Positions 37,266-47,850 of a stretch of 64,000 nucleotides of DNA are shown here, one piece after another. The stretch comes from Erigeron canadensis (taxonomy: Eukaryota > Streptophyta > Magnoliopsida > Asterales > Asteraceae). Position numbers and translations under genes: made by a program. The notes beneath the pieces are model-generated. The model made no database searches. It was given only the letters and a program-made list of their open reading frames with translations, and was not told the origin of the DNA. The stretch is from the NCBI RefSeq assembly GCF_010389155.1, contig NC_057761.1:55736587-55800586 (forward strand), in the 5' to 3' direction. Numbering within the stretch: position 1 is the stretch's first letter; the number at the start of each line of letters is the position of its first letter.

Positions 37266-37727
37266 AATAGTATTAAATATGGAGATATGGGTAAGGAGAG
37301 GGAAAAAAGTAATCTTCAATTCTTCATTACCTGATTATTCTATAAATCAAAATTCTGATCAACCGTCTTAAAACACAAATGCTTATTATTTAGTTACACA
37401 ATAGTTAGTTAATCACATTTGGATTAAAGCTATATAAATGCGAAGTACTTAGATTTTGTTCTAATGTATGCAACATGCTTCAACAATAGTTAGCATTAAA
37501 ATAGTTTCAACCCATCTTATTTATTGCTTTATTCATGTTTACGATTATTTCAATGAAAAAGTATTAAGCCCAAACAGTTTTTTTGATTTCAGATAGTGAA
37601 GCAGGTTCCAGATGCTATTGTGGAAGTCGAACGAGAGGGGCACACCCACTCTTTTTGCTGCACCATGGCCGGTTCAGTGTGGGTGGCTCGTCATGTTGCT
37701 ACCTTGATCAACAAAACCATATTTTGA
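29752..37727 (+). CDS. LDAH: Lipid droplet-associated hydrolase (LDAH family)
   Basis: Alpha/beta-hydrolase of the LDAH (DUF2305, C2orf43-like) family, linked to lipid droplets and lipid ester turnover. Twelve exons: 29752-29804, 29955-30028, 31537-31608, 31702-31730, 33255-33305, 33838-33888, 34059-34118, 34912-34994, 35625-35772, 36485-36535, 36639-36743, 37593-37727; 912 nt, 303 residues, normal for plant members. Family blocks: LLFLPGNPGVISFY near the N-terminus, KEQIDHKINFIQQEL, then VGHSIGSYMS with nucleophile Ser114 and VAYFIALYPFLAVNS. The catalytic acid lies in YGDDDHWAPL (Asp 247-249) and the histidine in VEREGHTHSF (His276 or His278). A hydrophobic stretch ISAIVALLGLLPV (about 172-184) is a plausible membrane or droplet anchor. 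The exon 2 acceptor is a tandem CAGTAG, so one residue may vary. The start codon is the least certain part. Confidence 0.92.
30173..30224. repeat. 26-bp tandem duplication in LDAH intron 2
   Basis: CATTTCACCTCCAGCATACC occurs twice, starting at 30173 and 30199. It follows a CA microsatellite at about 30080-30098. Confidence 0.75.
30675..31005. mobile_element. PIF-like MITE in LDAH intron 2, 331 bp
   Basis: Ends GGCTATCTTCAATGG and, reversed, GACTATCTCCAATGT. Flanked by TTA and TAA, so a TA or degenerate TWA target duplication. Same end type as the element at 44386-44535. GC content is higher than in the surrounding intron. No coding capacity. Confidence 0.55.
32576..32690 (+). mobile_element. 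tRNA-derived SINE fragment in LDAH intron 4
   Basis: A box A match TAGTTCAGTGG (32576-32586) and a box B match GTTCGAGAC (32630-32638) are spaced as in tRNA-derived RNA polymerase III promoters. The region between them does not fold as an intact tRNA acceptor-anticodon pair, which favours a SINE head over a tRNA gene. I could not place the 3' end or target duplications. Confidence 0.5.
33293..33394 (+). repeat. 51-bp tandem duplication over the LDAH exon 5 donor
   Basis: AATTGATCATAAGGTAATCT and AATTGATCATAAGGTTATCT start two near-identical 51-bp units (33293-33343, 33344-33394). The unit includes the last 13 bases of exon 5 and its splice donor, so a second donor-like site lies 51 bp downstream inside intron 5. 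Confidence 0.8.
36406..36433 (+). repeat. 28-bp copy of exon 10 sequence in LDAH intron 9
   Basis: CACACAATGAACAATGTGCT and the next eight bases match 36488-36515, the core of exon 10, exactly. The copy lies 82 bp upstream, after a CA repeat, and lacks an acceptor AG. It is not expected to be spliced in. Confidence 0.75.
37228..37259. repeat. AAT microsatellite in LDAH intron 11
   Basis: About ten AAT units in a row. Simple repeat, likely polymorphic. Confidence 0.85.
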
Positions 37728-40700
37728 TCATTTGATGTGAACCATGGTTTAATCTTTGTAGGTTCAATAGGCTTATTAGGTAGCTCACATGAACCTTTTG
37801 AATAGTTAATGTGTTGTACCTTCCTCTTTAATTGTAAAGCAATGCAAAACGTGCACCCTATCTTGTGTAAATTCGTACTCTATCATCCTCCTGTTTATTT
37901 ATGCATCTTGCATAGGAACCATAGAAATCCCATTTGCAGCATTAATCCTTGTTTGGTTTAAATTTGCTTTTAAAAAGTAGTTCCAAATGCATAGAGAGTT
38001 GTGCCTATATTTCCCGGACAAAGTCACAATATACATCTTTATTTGAAGTTTATTATGGGGCGTTTGGTGCTACGTTTTTTAAACCAGGTTATCAGATATT
38101 TAATGGTTAGAATATGACAATTAGGCGACTAATTAGATGATCATAATCAGTTTCTATTGATATGCTCCACCTTTAACTTCTCTAATGCTTGTGGGATTGG
38201 TCGGTAAGAAACCAATAATTGATCACTTATCCTTTAATTTGATCCTATCTAATCATTTATTAGAATCAAGCGTGCAATATACAAACACCAAAAAATGATA
38301 GTAATCGATCTTTTTCTTTAAACACCAAAAAATGATAGTAATCGATCTTTTTCTTTCTTTTTAATTTTGTGTGTATTAACACCTGAATAATATTATAGTG
38401 GATTTTGGTGGTGTTTAGGGGCGATTTGTTTTTATTGATTGATTCGGAATGGAAAGATATGATGATTGTTGGTAACTTGTGAGCCTGAGCAATCTTTAAA
38501 TGGTGAGAGAGTTAATGCATACTTACAGAATTTCTGAAGAAGGTAATAATGTTCATTTCTTCTACAGTCCTTGCAGGTGGATGAAATGTTTGTCATGTCT
38601 TTCAAATGCTTTCAATTTGAAGTAGAGTAATACCTCAAATTTTGGCAAGTTGTTCTAGTGATGAGTATAAGTCTTGATGCATTTGGAACTACATTGAGTT
38701 GCCTTCTTTTTAAACTAATTTTTATTAAAGTAAAAAAAAAAATTTTGGCGAGATTTTTCTTATCAAGGTTAATTAAGAAGATGAGTCTTTTGACCAAGAT
38801 GTATTTGGTCATTATTAGATTATTCTTGTGTCCGTGTTCAAACATCTTCCCGACTCGCCCCTAAGATGTTACCCAAACATACGCATCTTGTGAGGATGTC
38901 AGGATTTCAGATCTCTAGACCACCTTGGTGATGGTTATTATATTTCTCTCTTTTGAAATAACGAGACTTGAAACCATCGTAAACAGGAAGTGAGGGTTAT
39001 TGATAATGATTGTTCATATAAGTATGTTTAACACAAGTTTATAACGTTTACCTTGTTATTATCAAATAGGGTGTCGGTATCAATCTGTCATTGTGAACTT
39101 GTTATATTTGTGTGGGACAAAAATAAAGTAACTCTAGCGGAACCAAATATTTAAGATATCATCATAGCTAGTTTGCCAAAATGAGTAATCCAAATACAAA
39201 CTCGGTGTCAATAGTTTCTGAAACTCAAGTATAAAATGACATCATTACATTTTTGAAACATTCACAGGCAAAAATGAGCTGCATCGATTTCGTTTTCAAC
39301 TAGATAAGACGACTATATTGAACTTAATAGTTAAAAAATATTCTAAAGTAACAAAATGTTTTAGAAACAACGGAATTGAGAAACACACTGAATATAGTCG
39401 ATCTTGGCTATATTGATAGGTTGGAATCTTGAATACTCACAATACGATCTCATATAAAAAATTTATCTTCACTCAAACTATTTACTTTTGATATAGAATA
39501 GTTGTTTTCAGAAAAAAGAAAAATAATAAATAAATAGCATATGCTACAAGGTAAAAACTATATGTTACATGTAGGATAATAGTCAAACATTTTGATGTGT
39601 TTAGATAAGATTTTGGATTAAATCAGGGGTGGTATCAAAGGGGGTTAGAGGAGCTAATGTCTCATTAGAAATTTAAATTTTGTCATGTATCTTGATTTTT
39701 CATTTTGGTCCAGGTCATTTTGAGGCAAGCGGATCAGGAATCGAGTTTTTCAAAACAGAAAGAAAATCGTACACTTGACTAAGAAGGAATTGTTCTATTT
39801 CCAAACTTTACCTTCTACAAGCATAGATTATTTTTAAAACTTTATATAGGATTTTAACACTTTGCCCCATTTTGATGTTTTTTATGGATTGTTTAATTTT
39901 TGAACATTTGAAAATCTTTTCGCCTCTAGTTCAAACGACGTTTTAGGGTCGTAGCTTCAAATCATGTTGACATATAGATGAGAACGTATATATATGAGTT
40001 AAAACTTATCTGATAACTTATACAAAAATTAAAAAAGTTTATCCGCTAATGGTATAGAAAACCTTGTATATAGAAAGGTTTCAATGTTACGTAATCGAGA
40101 TATTGTTTAATCCTTTTTCGCTTCAGGTAAATAAATAGCCAGGTCGATCAATAATTTTTGTTACCCCTAGTGCCGCTTAAAAATAAAAAAAATCAATTTT
40201 GTTACCCCTTTTCCTTTTGGAAGGCATCAATTCGGTTATTGAAGAACATTTTAGAGAACTTGTAATCGATTAAAAAAATAAAATTCTATGTCAACTAGAA
40301 TTGATAGCTTGCCACATTTACTTCAAACATTATCATCATAAACCAAAGTCCCACGAACTTTCTTATTTAATAGCTCCATAACACTACATTAATATTAGAT
40401 TCTAAAATGAGAATTTTTTTAATTACTCCCCAGACATAGTTTACATTTATGATGATAAAAAAAATTGAGAAAATATCATCCGTATAATTAAGGTGAAGCA
40501 ACAAGCCAACAAGTACAAAATAAAAGCCAGAGTGGGATCTGGGATCCATTGGAGTTAAACCAGGCGGTTTATATGGGTTTTTTTCCCCCTTAATAAAGTT
40601 TTTAATTAGTATACATATAATGCTTACATATAATAGTTTTGTAAAAATAATAATAATCCCAAAGATTATGACTTGCTGTCATGCCAGCTTCCAAATTCTT

Positions 40701-41690
40701 CCATTTATACCTTATTATTTTTTTTATTTTATTTTGGCAGTATCTACATTATTATATTCAGTTTTCATCAGATAATTAAATTAATATGTTTATTTCAGAA
40801 ATTTATGTCTCGATTGAACCTTTCTGATCAGAAATATTAATATTTTAACATGATATTATGTTACTGTGATATACTATACGTTTATAAGTTTAATATGTTT
40901 ATCCCAGGCATGCGTGGTTCGAACACCATATACTGTCCAATTGGATGTTGTTGTGGTGTTTTGAATGCTAACTGCTAACTACTAACTCGTTGTTAAAAAA
41001 AAATGAAAAAAAATTAAGAGCATAAAATTCTTTAGCTTTATCTTTCTATACAAGATATCTACCAATAAATTATATTAAAACATGATTTGTAATAGTGTTT
41101 AAATGACACATGTTTTTCACGCAACAAATCTGTATACATTATTTCTTTATATAGTTATTTAGTTATTGAAATCAAAATTTTTGATTTGAGTTTTTATTTT
41201 TTAAATCTTGGATCAGTTAACTCAGTTATCATATTTGAACTTTAATATTCTTAATAGTTTATTTCATTCATTATTCTTATTATTACATGTGCTAATGTGC
41301 TATAACTTTCAACTAAAATTTATGTTTCTTCTTAGTTATATAATATTTATATGAGTGTAGTTGTCAACCTTGAACTTGTGACTATCGGTATTAACACAAA
41401 CTGTTTAAACCATCAAACCACAAATAAGCAGACTCTTAGTTTATAATATTAAAATTCCTTTTTGTTATCTACTATTTTTTTAACCGTTTATATATTCCAA
41501 TCTATGCTATATTAAATATTATTTACATATCATATTCTGTAACAATTTTTCGTTTGTGTATATGATTGTTACTATAATGATATGAAACATTATTTTTGTT
41601 AATTAATATATTTATTTTATCCTTTTTCATATCGGTAATAGAATTACTCATAGATATATATAAACACTGAATCGTACAAGATATAAGAAA
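37728..41690. other. LDAH 3' region and AT-rich spacer
   Basis: No gene seen in about 4 kb. It includes the LDAH 3' UTR and a 37-bp tandem duplication (38283-38357). A possible Helitron 5' end, TCTACATTATTATATTC after A, lies near 40741 and could pair with the 3' end at 41719, but this is speculative. Open frames here lack any domain or splice support. Confidence 0.4.
38283..38357. repeat. 37-bp tandem duplication
   Basis: AAACACCAAAAAATGATAGT and the following ATCGATCTTTTTCTTT occur twice, starting at 38283 and 38320. Confidence 0.75.
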
Positions 41691-41719
41691 TCCATACATC
41701 GTACAGGTATTAGTACTAG
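41691..41719 (+). mobile_element. Helitron 3' end
   Basis: Degenerate hairpin CCATACATCGTACAGG, then TATTAGTA and CTAG. It closely matches the end at 63724-63751 (CCGTACATCGTACGGG, TATTAAGA, CTCG). The 5' end is not certain. Confidence 0.45.
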
Positions 41720-42858
41720 CAATTATTTATTAAAATACAAACTATTTCTATATTAAAAGTATTTTATTAAGTGCTAATCATAACTGCAAAATTATAAAAT
41801 TAAAAAAATATTATAAAATATTTTCTCTCTCTTTTTTTTTTTTAAATGACAAATTATTATAAATCTTATTTAACAAATTAATTTTTATAAAAACTATTGT
41901 TTTTAAATTAAGAGAATTTGAAAATGAAATGATATTAGTGTCACAGAACTTGATAAATATACCATACTTATATAATATGAATATATAACAGATTAATTAA
42001 AATATGTGGAGCTACACGATCATTTGGGTTTGGGCAAAAAGAAGTCAAAAGCAATGTAAGGTATTGCCATAGTTGTGGGTGCTGGTGTATTCGAAAAACA
42101 AGAAACAAGGTAAGATTCAATGATGACAAGGTGAACTTGGAGAAGGTCTGGCATGACACTTTGTCTCTCGGGTATCTTCGTATAAGTGTAGAGGGAAACA
42201 TCATTTCATTTTGTGGGAATATTGGTATAATTTTATTATATAACCTGGTGCATTTTTAATATTGTAAGGTTCTAGTGTGCTCTTTGCAAAACTTCGTTGG
42301 AGGAGTTAATAAAATTTACCTTAAAATTTTGCGGGAGGAGTAGTTAATAAAATTTACTTTTTAAAAAAGTAAAAAACAATATGTGGAGGGTAATAGTATT
42401 TCGACAAGTAGCATGATTTCCGTTGCCAAGTTAGCAAATATGTCACATCCACATATAATCCAACCAATAAAAATGAAGAAAATATTACTTTTTCACTTTC
42501 ATACAGATTGAAAGATCCAACAATAAATATAGTATTATATAATAATGGACTAAGATTGTAAATTACTTTAACTCTTACCTTAATGATTATATATATTTGA
42601 TGTAGTAATCTAATGATTCAAGTTTTCATAATCCAATCGTCGAGTTACATGTTCTAAATCCATTGTCCGACTTCATTAAATCCTACAAAATATTGAAATC
42701 ATATGTCACAAAGTAATCAAATTGAAGGAATATTTTAAACTGTATGTATAATTAATTAAATACAGTATAATAGCAACTTTTTATAAATACAACGATATAT
42801 GTTTGTCAAAATGACACTAAAAGAATTGTCACACCATCAAGTTCATGTTATAAATCGA

Positions 42859-43308
42859 CGAGCAATAGTACCCGCACAATTTGGCGGTGAGATAGTGGGG
42901 GTGATAGGTCATAAGGAGTGATAAGTCATAGAGTGTAATAGCTAAATGCCTTAGTCGTACGGGCTCTGTACTCGGATTTAAAAATTCGTCAAAATTATAT
43001 CAAGTGACATCTCTAATGAAAGAACATGAAATTTTAAGAACACCCATACAATTTTTATAATTTATCGATATACGGTTTTGAGATAAAATATTTTGAATAA
43101 ATTAAAGGAATAAAATGATTTATGGAGAAGAGAAAAAAAATGAGTAGTTGAGATTTGAGGAGAGAGAAAAAAATGAGTAGTTGAGATTTAAGAATAATAT
43201 AGGTATATTAGGTATAGATGTTTAAATTAGTGAATAAAAAAGGTGAGTAATTTAGGTAGTTCAAATCATCTTTTAAAATTTAAAAAAAGGGCAAAATACT
43301 TTATAAGA
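42859..43308 (-). mobile_element. Non-autonomous Helitron, 450 bp, CTCG terminus
   Basis: On the minus strand the 5' end is TCTTATAAAGTATTTTGCCC after A. The 3' end is CCGCCAAATTGTGCGGG (hairpin-like), TACTATTG, then CTCG followed by T. Contains a direct repeat of about 34 bp around GAGTAGTTGAGATTT (43128-43190). No coding sequence. Confidence 0.55.
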
Positions 43309-43597
43309 TAGTATATATATATATATATATATATGCTTGTTGTTTGTTTTTATAAGACGTTATATTGACTTATACCAGGTTTTCGGTTTTAGTTAGCTAA
43401 GTTGGAGTATACTTAAATCTTATGATTTAACAATATTAAATCAAAAAATTAAACTAAACTGCATTGATTTATTCTTAAAGCATCCAAGGATTCTTTTGTT
43501 ATACGTACGTTATCCATTTATATATACTTGTTTGATTCTTCGAAGTAAAATACTAGCTTTGGTTGATTCTTCAAAGTCTCTTACTTTCTGATCATAT

Positions 43598-43876
43598 TTT
43601 TTTGAAAGGTGATTTTCGCTTGAAAACTTCGTGTTGTGATTCGACAGCGGGAGGTCTAACATATGTTGTCTTAATCGGGTCCGCGTTAGAGAGCTTCCTT
43701 GAAATAAAAATGCCTATTTCATATACCTGATGGGGGGAAAACCCCCTACTAATCCGCCCGAAGGCACGACGATCAATAGGGGTAAACCTGCCCTCTCAGA
43801 CTTGAACCTGGGTATACCCAAGCCAAGCCTTCATAGAAAGACTACCTATGTACTTCCTAAGTCTTGAACCTAAGAC
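43598..43876 (-). mobile_element. SINE with a perfect 20-bp target duplication, 279 bp
   Basis: CTCTTACTTTCTGATCATAT flanks the element exactly at 43578-43597 and 43877-43896. On the minus strand the element starts GGTCTTAGGTTCAAGACTTA, has a box B-like AGGTTCAAGTC, and ends CGAAAATCACCTTTCAAAAA with a short A tail. A target duplication of this length, an A tail and a pol III box indicate a SINE. The 3' tail sequence is shared with the element at 60143-60390. The perfect duplication indicates a young insertion. Confidence 0.75.
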
Positions 43877-44385
43877 CTCTTACTTTCTGATCATATATAT
43901 ACTCTTTTATAATTGGTGAAAATGAAAATTTGAAATTGTAGCAATATAATCATTTTAAAAATGATTTAAATAGTAACTATCTAATTGAGTATCAATTAAC
44001 TATCGAATATGAAGTAAATAATTAGGTATACATTTGCATAAAGCATACTTTTCAAATATAAATTTCTCTCAAAGAATAAACCAATATATAAAATTGACGT
44101 CATCCAAGCAATGTGCTTGGCATCGAGGGAGGCAGGGAACTGGTGTGTAAGAACGATGTACGGCTTTAAGAAAAGGGTGAACCCATTTTTTTTATAAAAA
44201 AAAAATCTATTTTCGACACATATATGATATATCAAACAAAGTGTGTGTGGGCCGGGTTGTTCAATGAACAAATTAATTTGTATAATGTGAGATTAAAAAA
44301 TTATGTAATTTATGTTCTTCAAACAAAAAATAAAAAATAAATAAAATTTCTAGACACATATATACATTGACTGGTTTACATATTA

Positions 44386-44535
44386 GATTATCTCCGATGC
44401 TAAGGGCGTTTGTGAACTGACACATTATATTTTTATAAATCTTTAAAATCTTTTAATTTTACCTCCAACAATACAAACATCCTTACATATCATTACATTA
44501 ATATACAAACAAAAAAAATAGTACTGGAGATAGCC
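44386..44535. mobile_element. Small MITE, 150 bp
   Basis: Ends GATTATCTCCGATGCT and, reversed, GGCTATCTCCAGTACT, flanked by TTA and TAG. Same end type as the LDAH intron 2 MITE. AT-rich interior. Confidence 0.5.
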
Positions 44536-44578
44536 TAGCCTTTAGGTAAAGACGGGTGATGATTTCCTCAAGTTGATT

Positions 44579-44604
44579 CCCCAACTTGATCAGTCAAGTT
44601 GGGG
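44579..44604. repeat. Perfect 11-bp hairpin upstream of the OVATE gene
   Basis: CCCCAACTTGA, loop TCAG, TCAAGTTGGGG. A further CAAGTTG lies just before it. Around 575 bp upstream of the OVATE gene start. It may be the centre of an eroded MITE (44540-44840); no outer ends were found. Confidence 0.6.
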
Positions 44605-45092
44605 AGTCTTGATCTTTGAATGAAAAAATCAAGGGTTAACATTCAAACATTATCTTTGAATCTTGACTTTTGATTTTCATCTAAAGACCAAAATTACCCT
44701 AACATGATAATAACTTGAGAGGATTATCTCCTAGTAAAGATATACATTAAAAAATCTTACTTTTAGACAAATTTTAATGGCAAAGAATATTCATATACAA
44801 CTAAGGAGACCCCATCGAAGATAACCGTAATACCTTTTTGTTATTTACATACTAATTTATTAGATACCTTACAAACATATAAACAGGAATTTAATTTATA
44901 CGTTTAGAAGATGTTATATAACTTTACGTGGAAAAAGGAGTAAAATAGCAAATGATTTCTTTCCTTTCGATTTCTTTTTCTTTGTATAGAAAGATCCTCG
45001 TGATTGGACTGTCACGAAACTGTAAACGAAGGTACTGTGACGTTAGCATGTACTTGTTGGTAAACCAAAAATAAATAAATAACCCGGCCAAT

Positions 45093-45102
45093 TTATAAAT
45101 AG
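45093..45102 (+). promoter_or_regulatory. TATA box of the OVATE family gene
   Basis: TTATAAATAG lies 78 bp before the start codon, giving a leader of about 50 bp if transcription starts 30 bp downstream. Good match to the plant TATA consensus. Confidence 0.6.
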
Positions 45103-45179
45103 GAACAAAAAACGTTCATAAACAAAAGAAATTACTAAACTTCCCACTCCTTAAAAAAAAACACACACACACATACACA

Positions 45180-45743
45180 ATGCCAACCATCAAGAAAAAA
45201 CTCATAGTAAACACCACCGCGGTCGCCGTCGGCTGCGGCAGCGGCTGCCGGAGAATAAAACTCTCAAAGATCTTCAACCCAAAACCACCACCAAGCAACA
45301 GATATAGAAAAAGCAGCCATTCTTCCCATTATTACTACTCCTCCGGCAGCCGTCACCACCACCACTCCTCCGCCGCCACGTCATGGGATACAACCCCATC
45401 AACCACCACCACCACAACAACCGGAACAACGTCAGGTTCTCCGGTAGACGATCATGACTCAGAAGTGAGAAGCTTAAGAGCCGTTCAAGGGTTTGGCCGG
45501 ATCGGCGGCAACAGCCTGGCCGTGGAGAAAGATTCCGATGACCCGTACATAGATTTCCGGGAGTCAATGTTGCAAATGATAATGGAGAAAGAGATATACG
45601 GACAAGATGATTTGAGAGAGCTGTTGAATTGTTTTTTGCAGCTCAACTCTCCGTATTATCATGGAATCATAATCCGGGCCTTCACTGAGATTTGGAATAA
45701 TGTTTTGTCTTTCAAACACATGCATGCTTCTGCTGCTAGCTAG
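45180..45743 (+). CDS. OFP: OVATE family protein (OFP)
   Basis: Plant-specific transcriptional regulator, usually a repressor, that works with TALE homeodomain and TRM proteins to set organ shape and secondary wall growth. Intronless, 187 residues, as is normal for the family. The N-terminus has a basic patch and GCGSGCRRIKLSKIFNPKPP (18-37), a motif seen in one OFP subgroup. The middle is low complexity (Ser/Tyr/His then Thr). The C-terminal OVATE domain (DUF623) spans about 112-173: AVEKDSDDPYIDFRESM, LQMIMEKEIY, DLRELLNCFLQLNSP, HGIIIRAFTEIW. All hallmark residues are present. The start is supported by the TATA box and by the frame. An open frame on the other strand (45274-45567) is a shadow of codon bias. 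The 3' flank carries a perfect inverted repeat. Confidence 0.95.
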   Translation: MPTIKKKLIVNTTAVAVGCGSGCRRIKLSKIFNPKPPPSNRYRKSSHSSHYYYSSGSRHHHHSSAATSWDTTPSTTTTTTTGTTSGSPVDDHDSEVRSLRAVQGFGRIGGNSLAVEKDSDDPYIDFRESMLQMIMEKEIYGQDDLRELLNCFLQLNSPYYHGIIIRAFTEIWNNVLSFKHMHASAAS

Positions 45744-45886
45744 CTGTTGACCATCATCACTCCATCTACACGTGATATATAATTTAATTAATGTTGTGTG
45801 TCATGTTAATTAATTTGATTTGATTTTGTCAAGTGTAGCACAAGCTAGATCAAATTGCAGGGGTTTAATTAATTAATTAGGTATGT

Positions 45887-45942
45887 GATGTTATTAGCAC
45901 TTTGAAAATGGTGAAATGTATTTTCAAAGTGCTAATAACATC
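45887..45942. repeat. Perfect 23-bp inverted repeat with 10-nt loop
   Basis: Left arm 45887-45909 (starts GATGTTATTAGCACTTTG), loop 45910-45919, right arm 45920-45942, an exact reverse complement. It lies 144 bp after the OVATE gene stop, so it may be in the 3' UTR. It also forms the first unit of an imperfect tandem array. Confidence 0.85.
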
Positions 45943-46170
45943 ATTTATAATGTAATGTTTTAATTAGCTTGTGTTAATTAGTGTGTTAGGAATATGAATG
46001 ATGTTGGAAATGTTGACATCATTTATAGTGTAAGGGAGTAGTTTGTATTAGTGTGTACGTTAGGAATATATATCATGTAATGATGTTGAAAAGTGTTTTA
46101 AATATTAACATCATTTCTAATTAATAAGTAATGTTTTAGTTAATTTGTGTTATTATCTTAATTTGCAAGC
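45930..46170. repeat. Imperfect tandem array behind the OVATE gene
   Basis: Three diverged units of about 75-95 bp share AACATCATTTAT-AATGTAATGTTTTA, a TTAGTGTGTTAGGAATAT block, and a GATGTTG-AA-GTGTT end. They start near 45935, 46013 and 46108. No coding potential. Confidence 0.55.
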
Positions 46171-46286
46171 AATGTCATTTATGTGAATGTAAATTTCAAT
46201 CCAAGTAATTTAAATAAGTACTTGCTAATTAACGTATATCCATTTATGCAATATTGTTCTTCGTTTGAACTTTGTTTTAGTTGATA

Positions 46287-46554
46287 CGAGCATGGTACCC
46301 GAGCAATGCGGTGACGTTAGCGGGGACGACGGTTTTGTGTTGTCGGTGATGGTATTATTGGTGGTGGTGGCGGTGTCAAATGTTGTAGGATTATAGGTTG
46401 ATATAAAGATGATAGTGAAAATATTTTAGAAGATAAGGGTTGAAGTGTAAATTAATTTATTAAAAACATAAAATGTCAAAGGGCACTTTCGGTATTTCAA
46501 AGACAGAACTTTCTAAAAATAAAAATAGGCTTTTACTTTATTAAATAGTAAAGA
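46287..46554 (-). mobile_element. Non-autonomous Helitron, 268 bp, CTCG terminus
   Basis: On the minus strand it starts TCTTTACTATTTAATAAAGT after A at the junction. It ends CCGCATTGCTCGGGTACCATG, then CTCG (46287) followed by T. The interior has CCGCCACCACCACCAATA (GGTGGCGG on the plus strand). Layout matches 42859-43308 and 20388-20756. Confidence 0.55.
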
Positions 46555-46609
46555 TAAGCGTAATGATGTAGAAAATACGTTTGTATACATAGTTATAGAA
46601 AAGTATGAT

Positions 46610-47029
46610 CACTACAAATAATGTTTTATTTATCCACATTTTTAGTTAGTGTAAATAAATTAAAAATTTTGTCACGTTTTCATGTGTGTAAAGTTATATA
46701 GAAATAAAAGTGTGTAGAAATTTCTCAATACTAAAAAGTGTATAACTAAAAGTTCACACTTTGTAGTGTGGACTTTTATAATTATTTTGTAACACCTCAT
46801 TTGTGCACACTAAATTTTTAGTTACCGTGGACAAATAAGGTGTTACAAAATAATTGTGAAAGTCCACACTAAAAGTGTGAACTACACACTTTTAGTGTCT
46901 CACTTTTTAGTGTGGAGAAATTTCTACACTATTTTATTTCTATATAATTTTACACACATAAAAGCGTGACAAAATTTTTAATTTGTTCGTGCTAATTAAA
47001 AGTGTGAAAAATGCAACATTGTTGTAGTG
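46610..47029. mobile_element. CACTA-type MITE, 420 bp
   Basis: Ends CACTACAAATAATG and, reversed, CACTACAACAATGTTG; target duplication GAT (46607-46609, 47030-47032). Long subterminal inverted repeats with AGTGTGAA/TTCACACT units make it largely palindromic, with arms meeting near 46810. CACTA ends with a 3-bp duplication fit the En/Spm superfamily. No transposase. Confidence 0.8.
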
Positions 47030-47032
47030 GAT

Positions 47033-47811
47033 CAAGTATATATGTACATGTAGTAACTACATGTAAGTATAGATCGATCGATCATATATTCTATGTTTTC
47101 TTTTTCCTCACTGGCTAGCTCCTTGTCTGAGTAAACAAAGGTACAATTTATTACTATGCTAATACTAATTGATCCTGTTCATGACTGTTTGACAACTATA
47201 TATATGTATGAATATGAATTTGTACGCATAATATAAATTAAATGTATTATCTATATCTATATCTATATAATTCTCTATTTTCAAGTGCATATGTGACATA
47301 TTTTTTTGCTTGCCGCGTCGCATTTTTTCTACGTGTCATCTTCATATCGTTTTGGTCTAGGAGCTTGACACGTCATCAGTTTAATGGCATTAAATATATT
47401 CACTTAAACATAAAAAAAAGTCGGTTATGGGTGTTGATCGCATGACCCCGCGCATGTTTAAATAATATTCGACCATTAAGCATTCGGATGAATCTTTGGA
47501 AACTTTTAGTTTTTGTGGTGATTTTAGAAAAATGCTAACAGTTAAAATGTAAACGGGATTATTTGAAAGTTTTGATATTGGACAAGGAGACAACATTGCG
47601 AACACCAGTTTATAATTCTATATTATAGGATTATATGCTCTCACCTTTACAACTCTCTCTTTATAATAAGGTTTAATACCTTTTGCTTTTGTTGATATTT
47701 TATTTCAATTTATTATAATATATAATCATTCATCTCAACTTTTATGATTCTTTAGATTATATATAATTTACGAGAAATCAACAAAAAGTAAGATATAAAG
47801 ACTAATCTAGT

Positions 47812-47850
<39 letters not shown>

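Noticed and set aside
38041..38310. A further PIF-type MITE starting GGCGTTTGGTGC
   Set aside because: The left end looks plausible but no inverted right end or TWA duplication was found.
41968..42204. A 78-aa open frame on the minus strand
   Set aside because: No recognisable domain, no TATA or splice context, and AT-rich surroundings; kept out for lack of support.
45274..45567. Open frame on the minus strand inside the OVATE gene
   Set aside because: It is antisense to a strongly recognised OVATE domain coding region and has no domain of its own.
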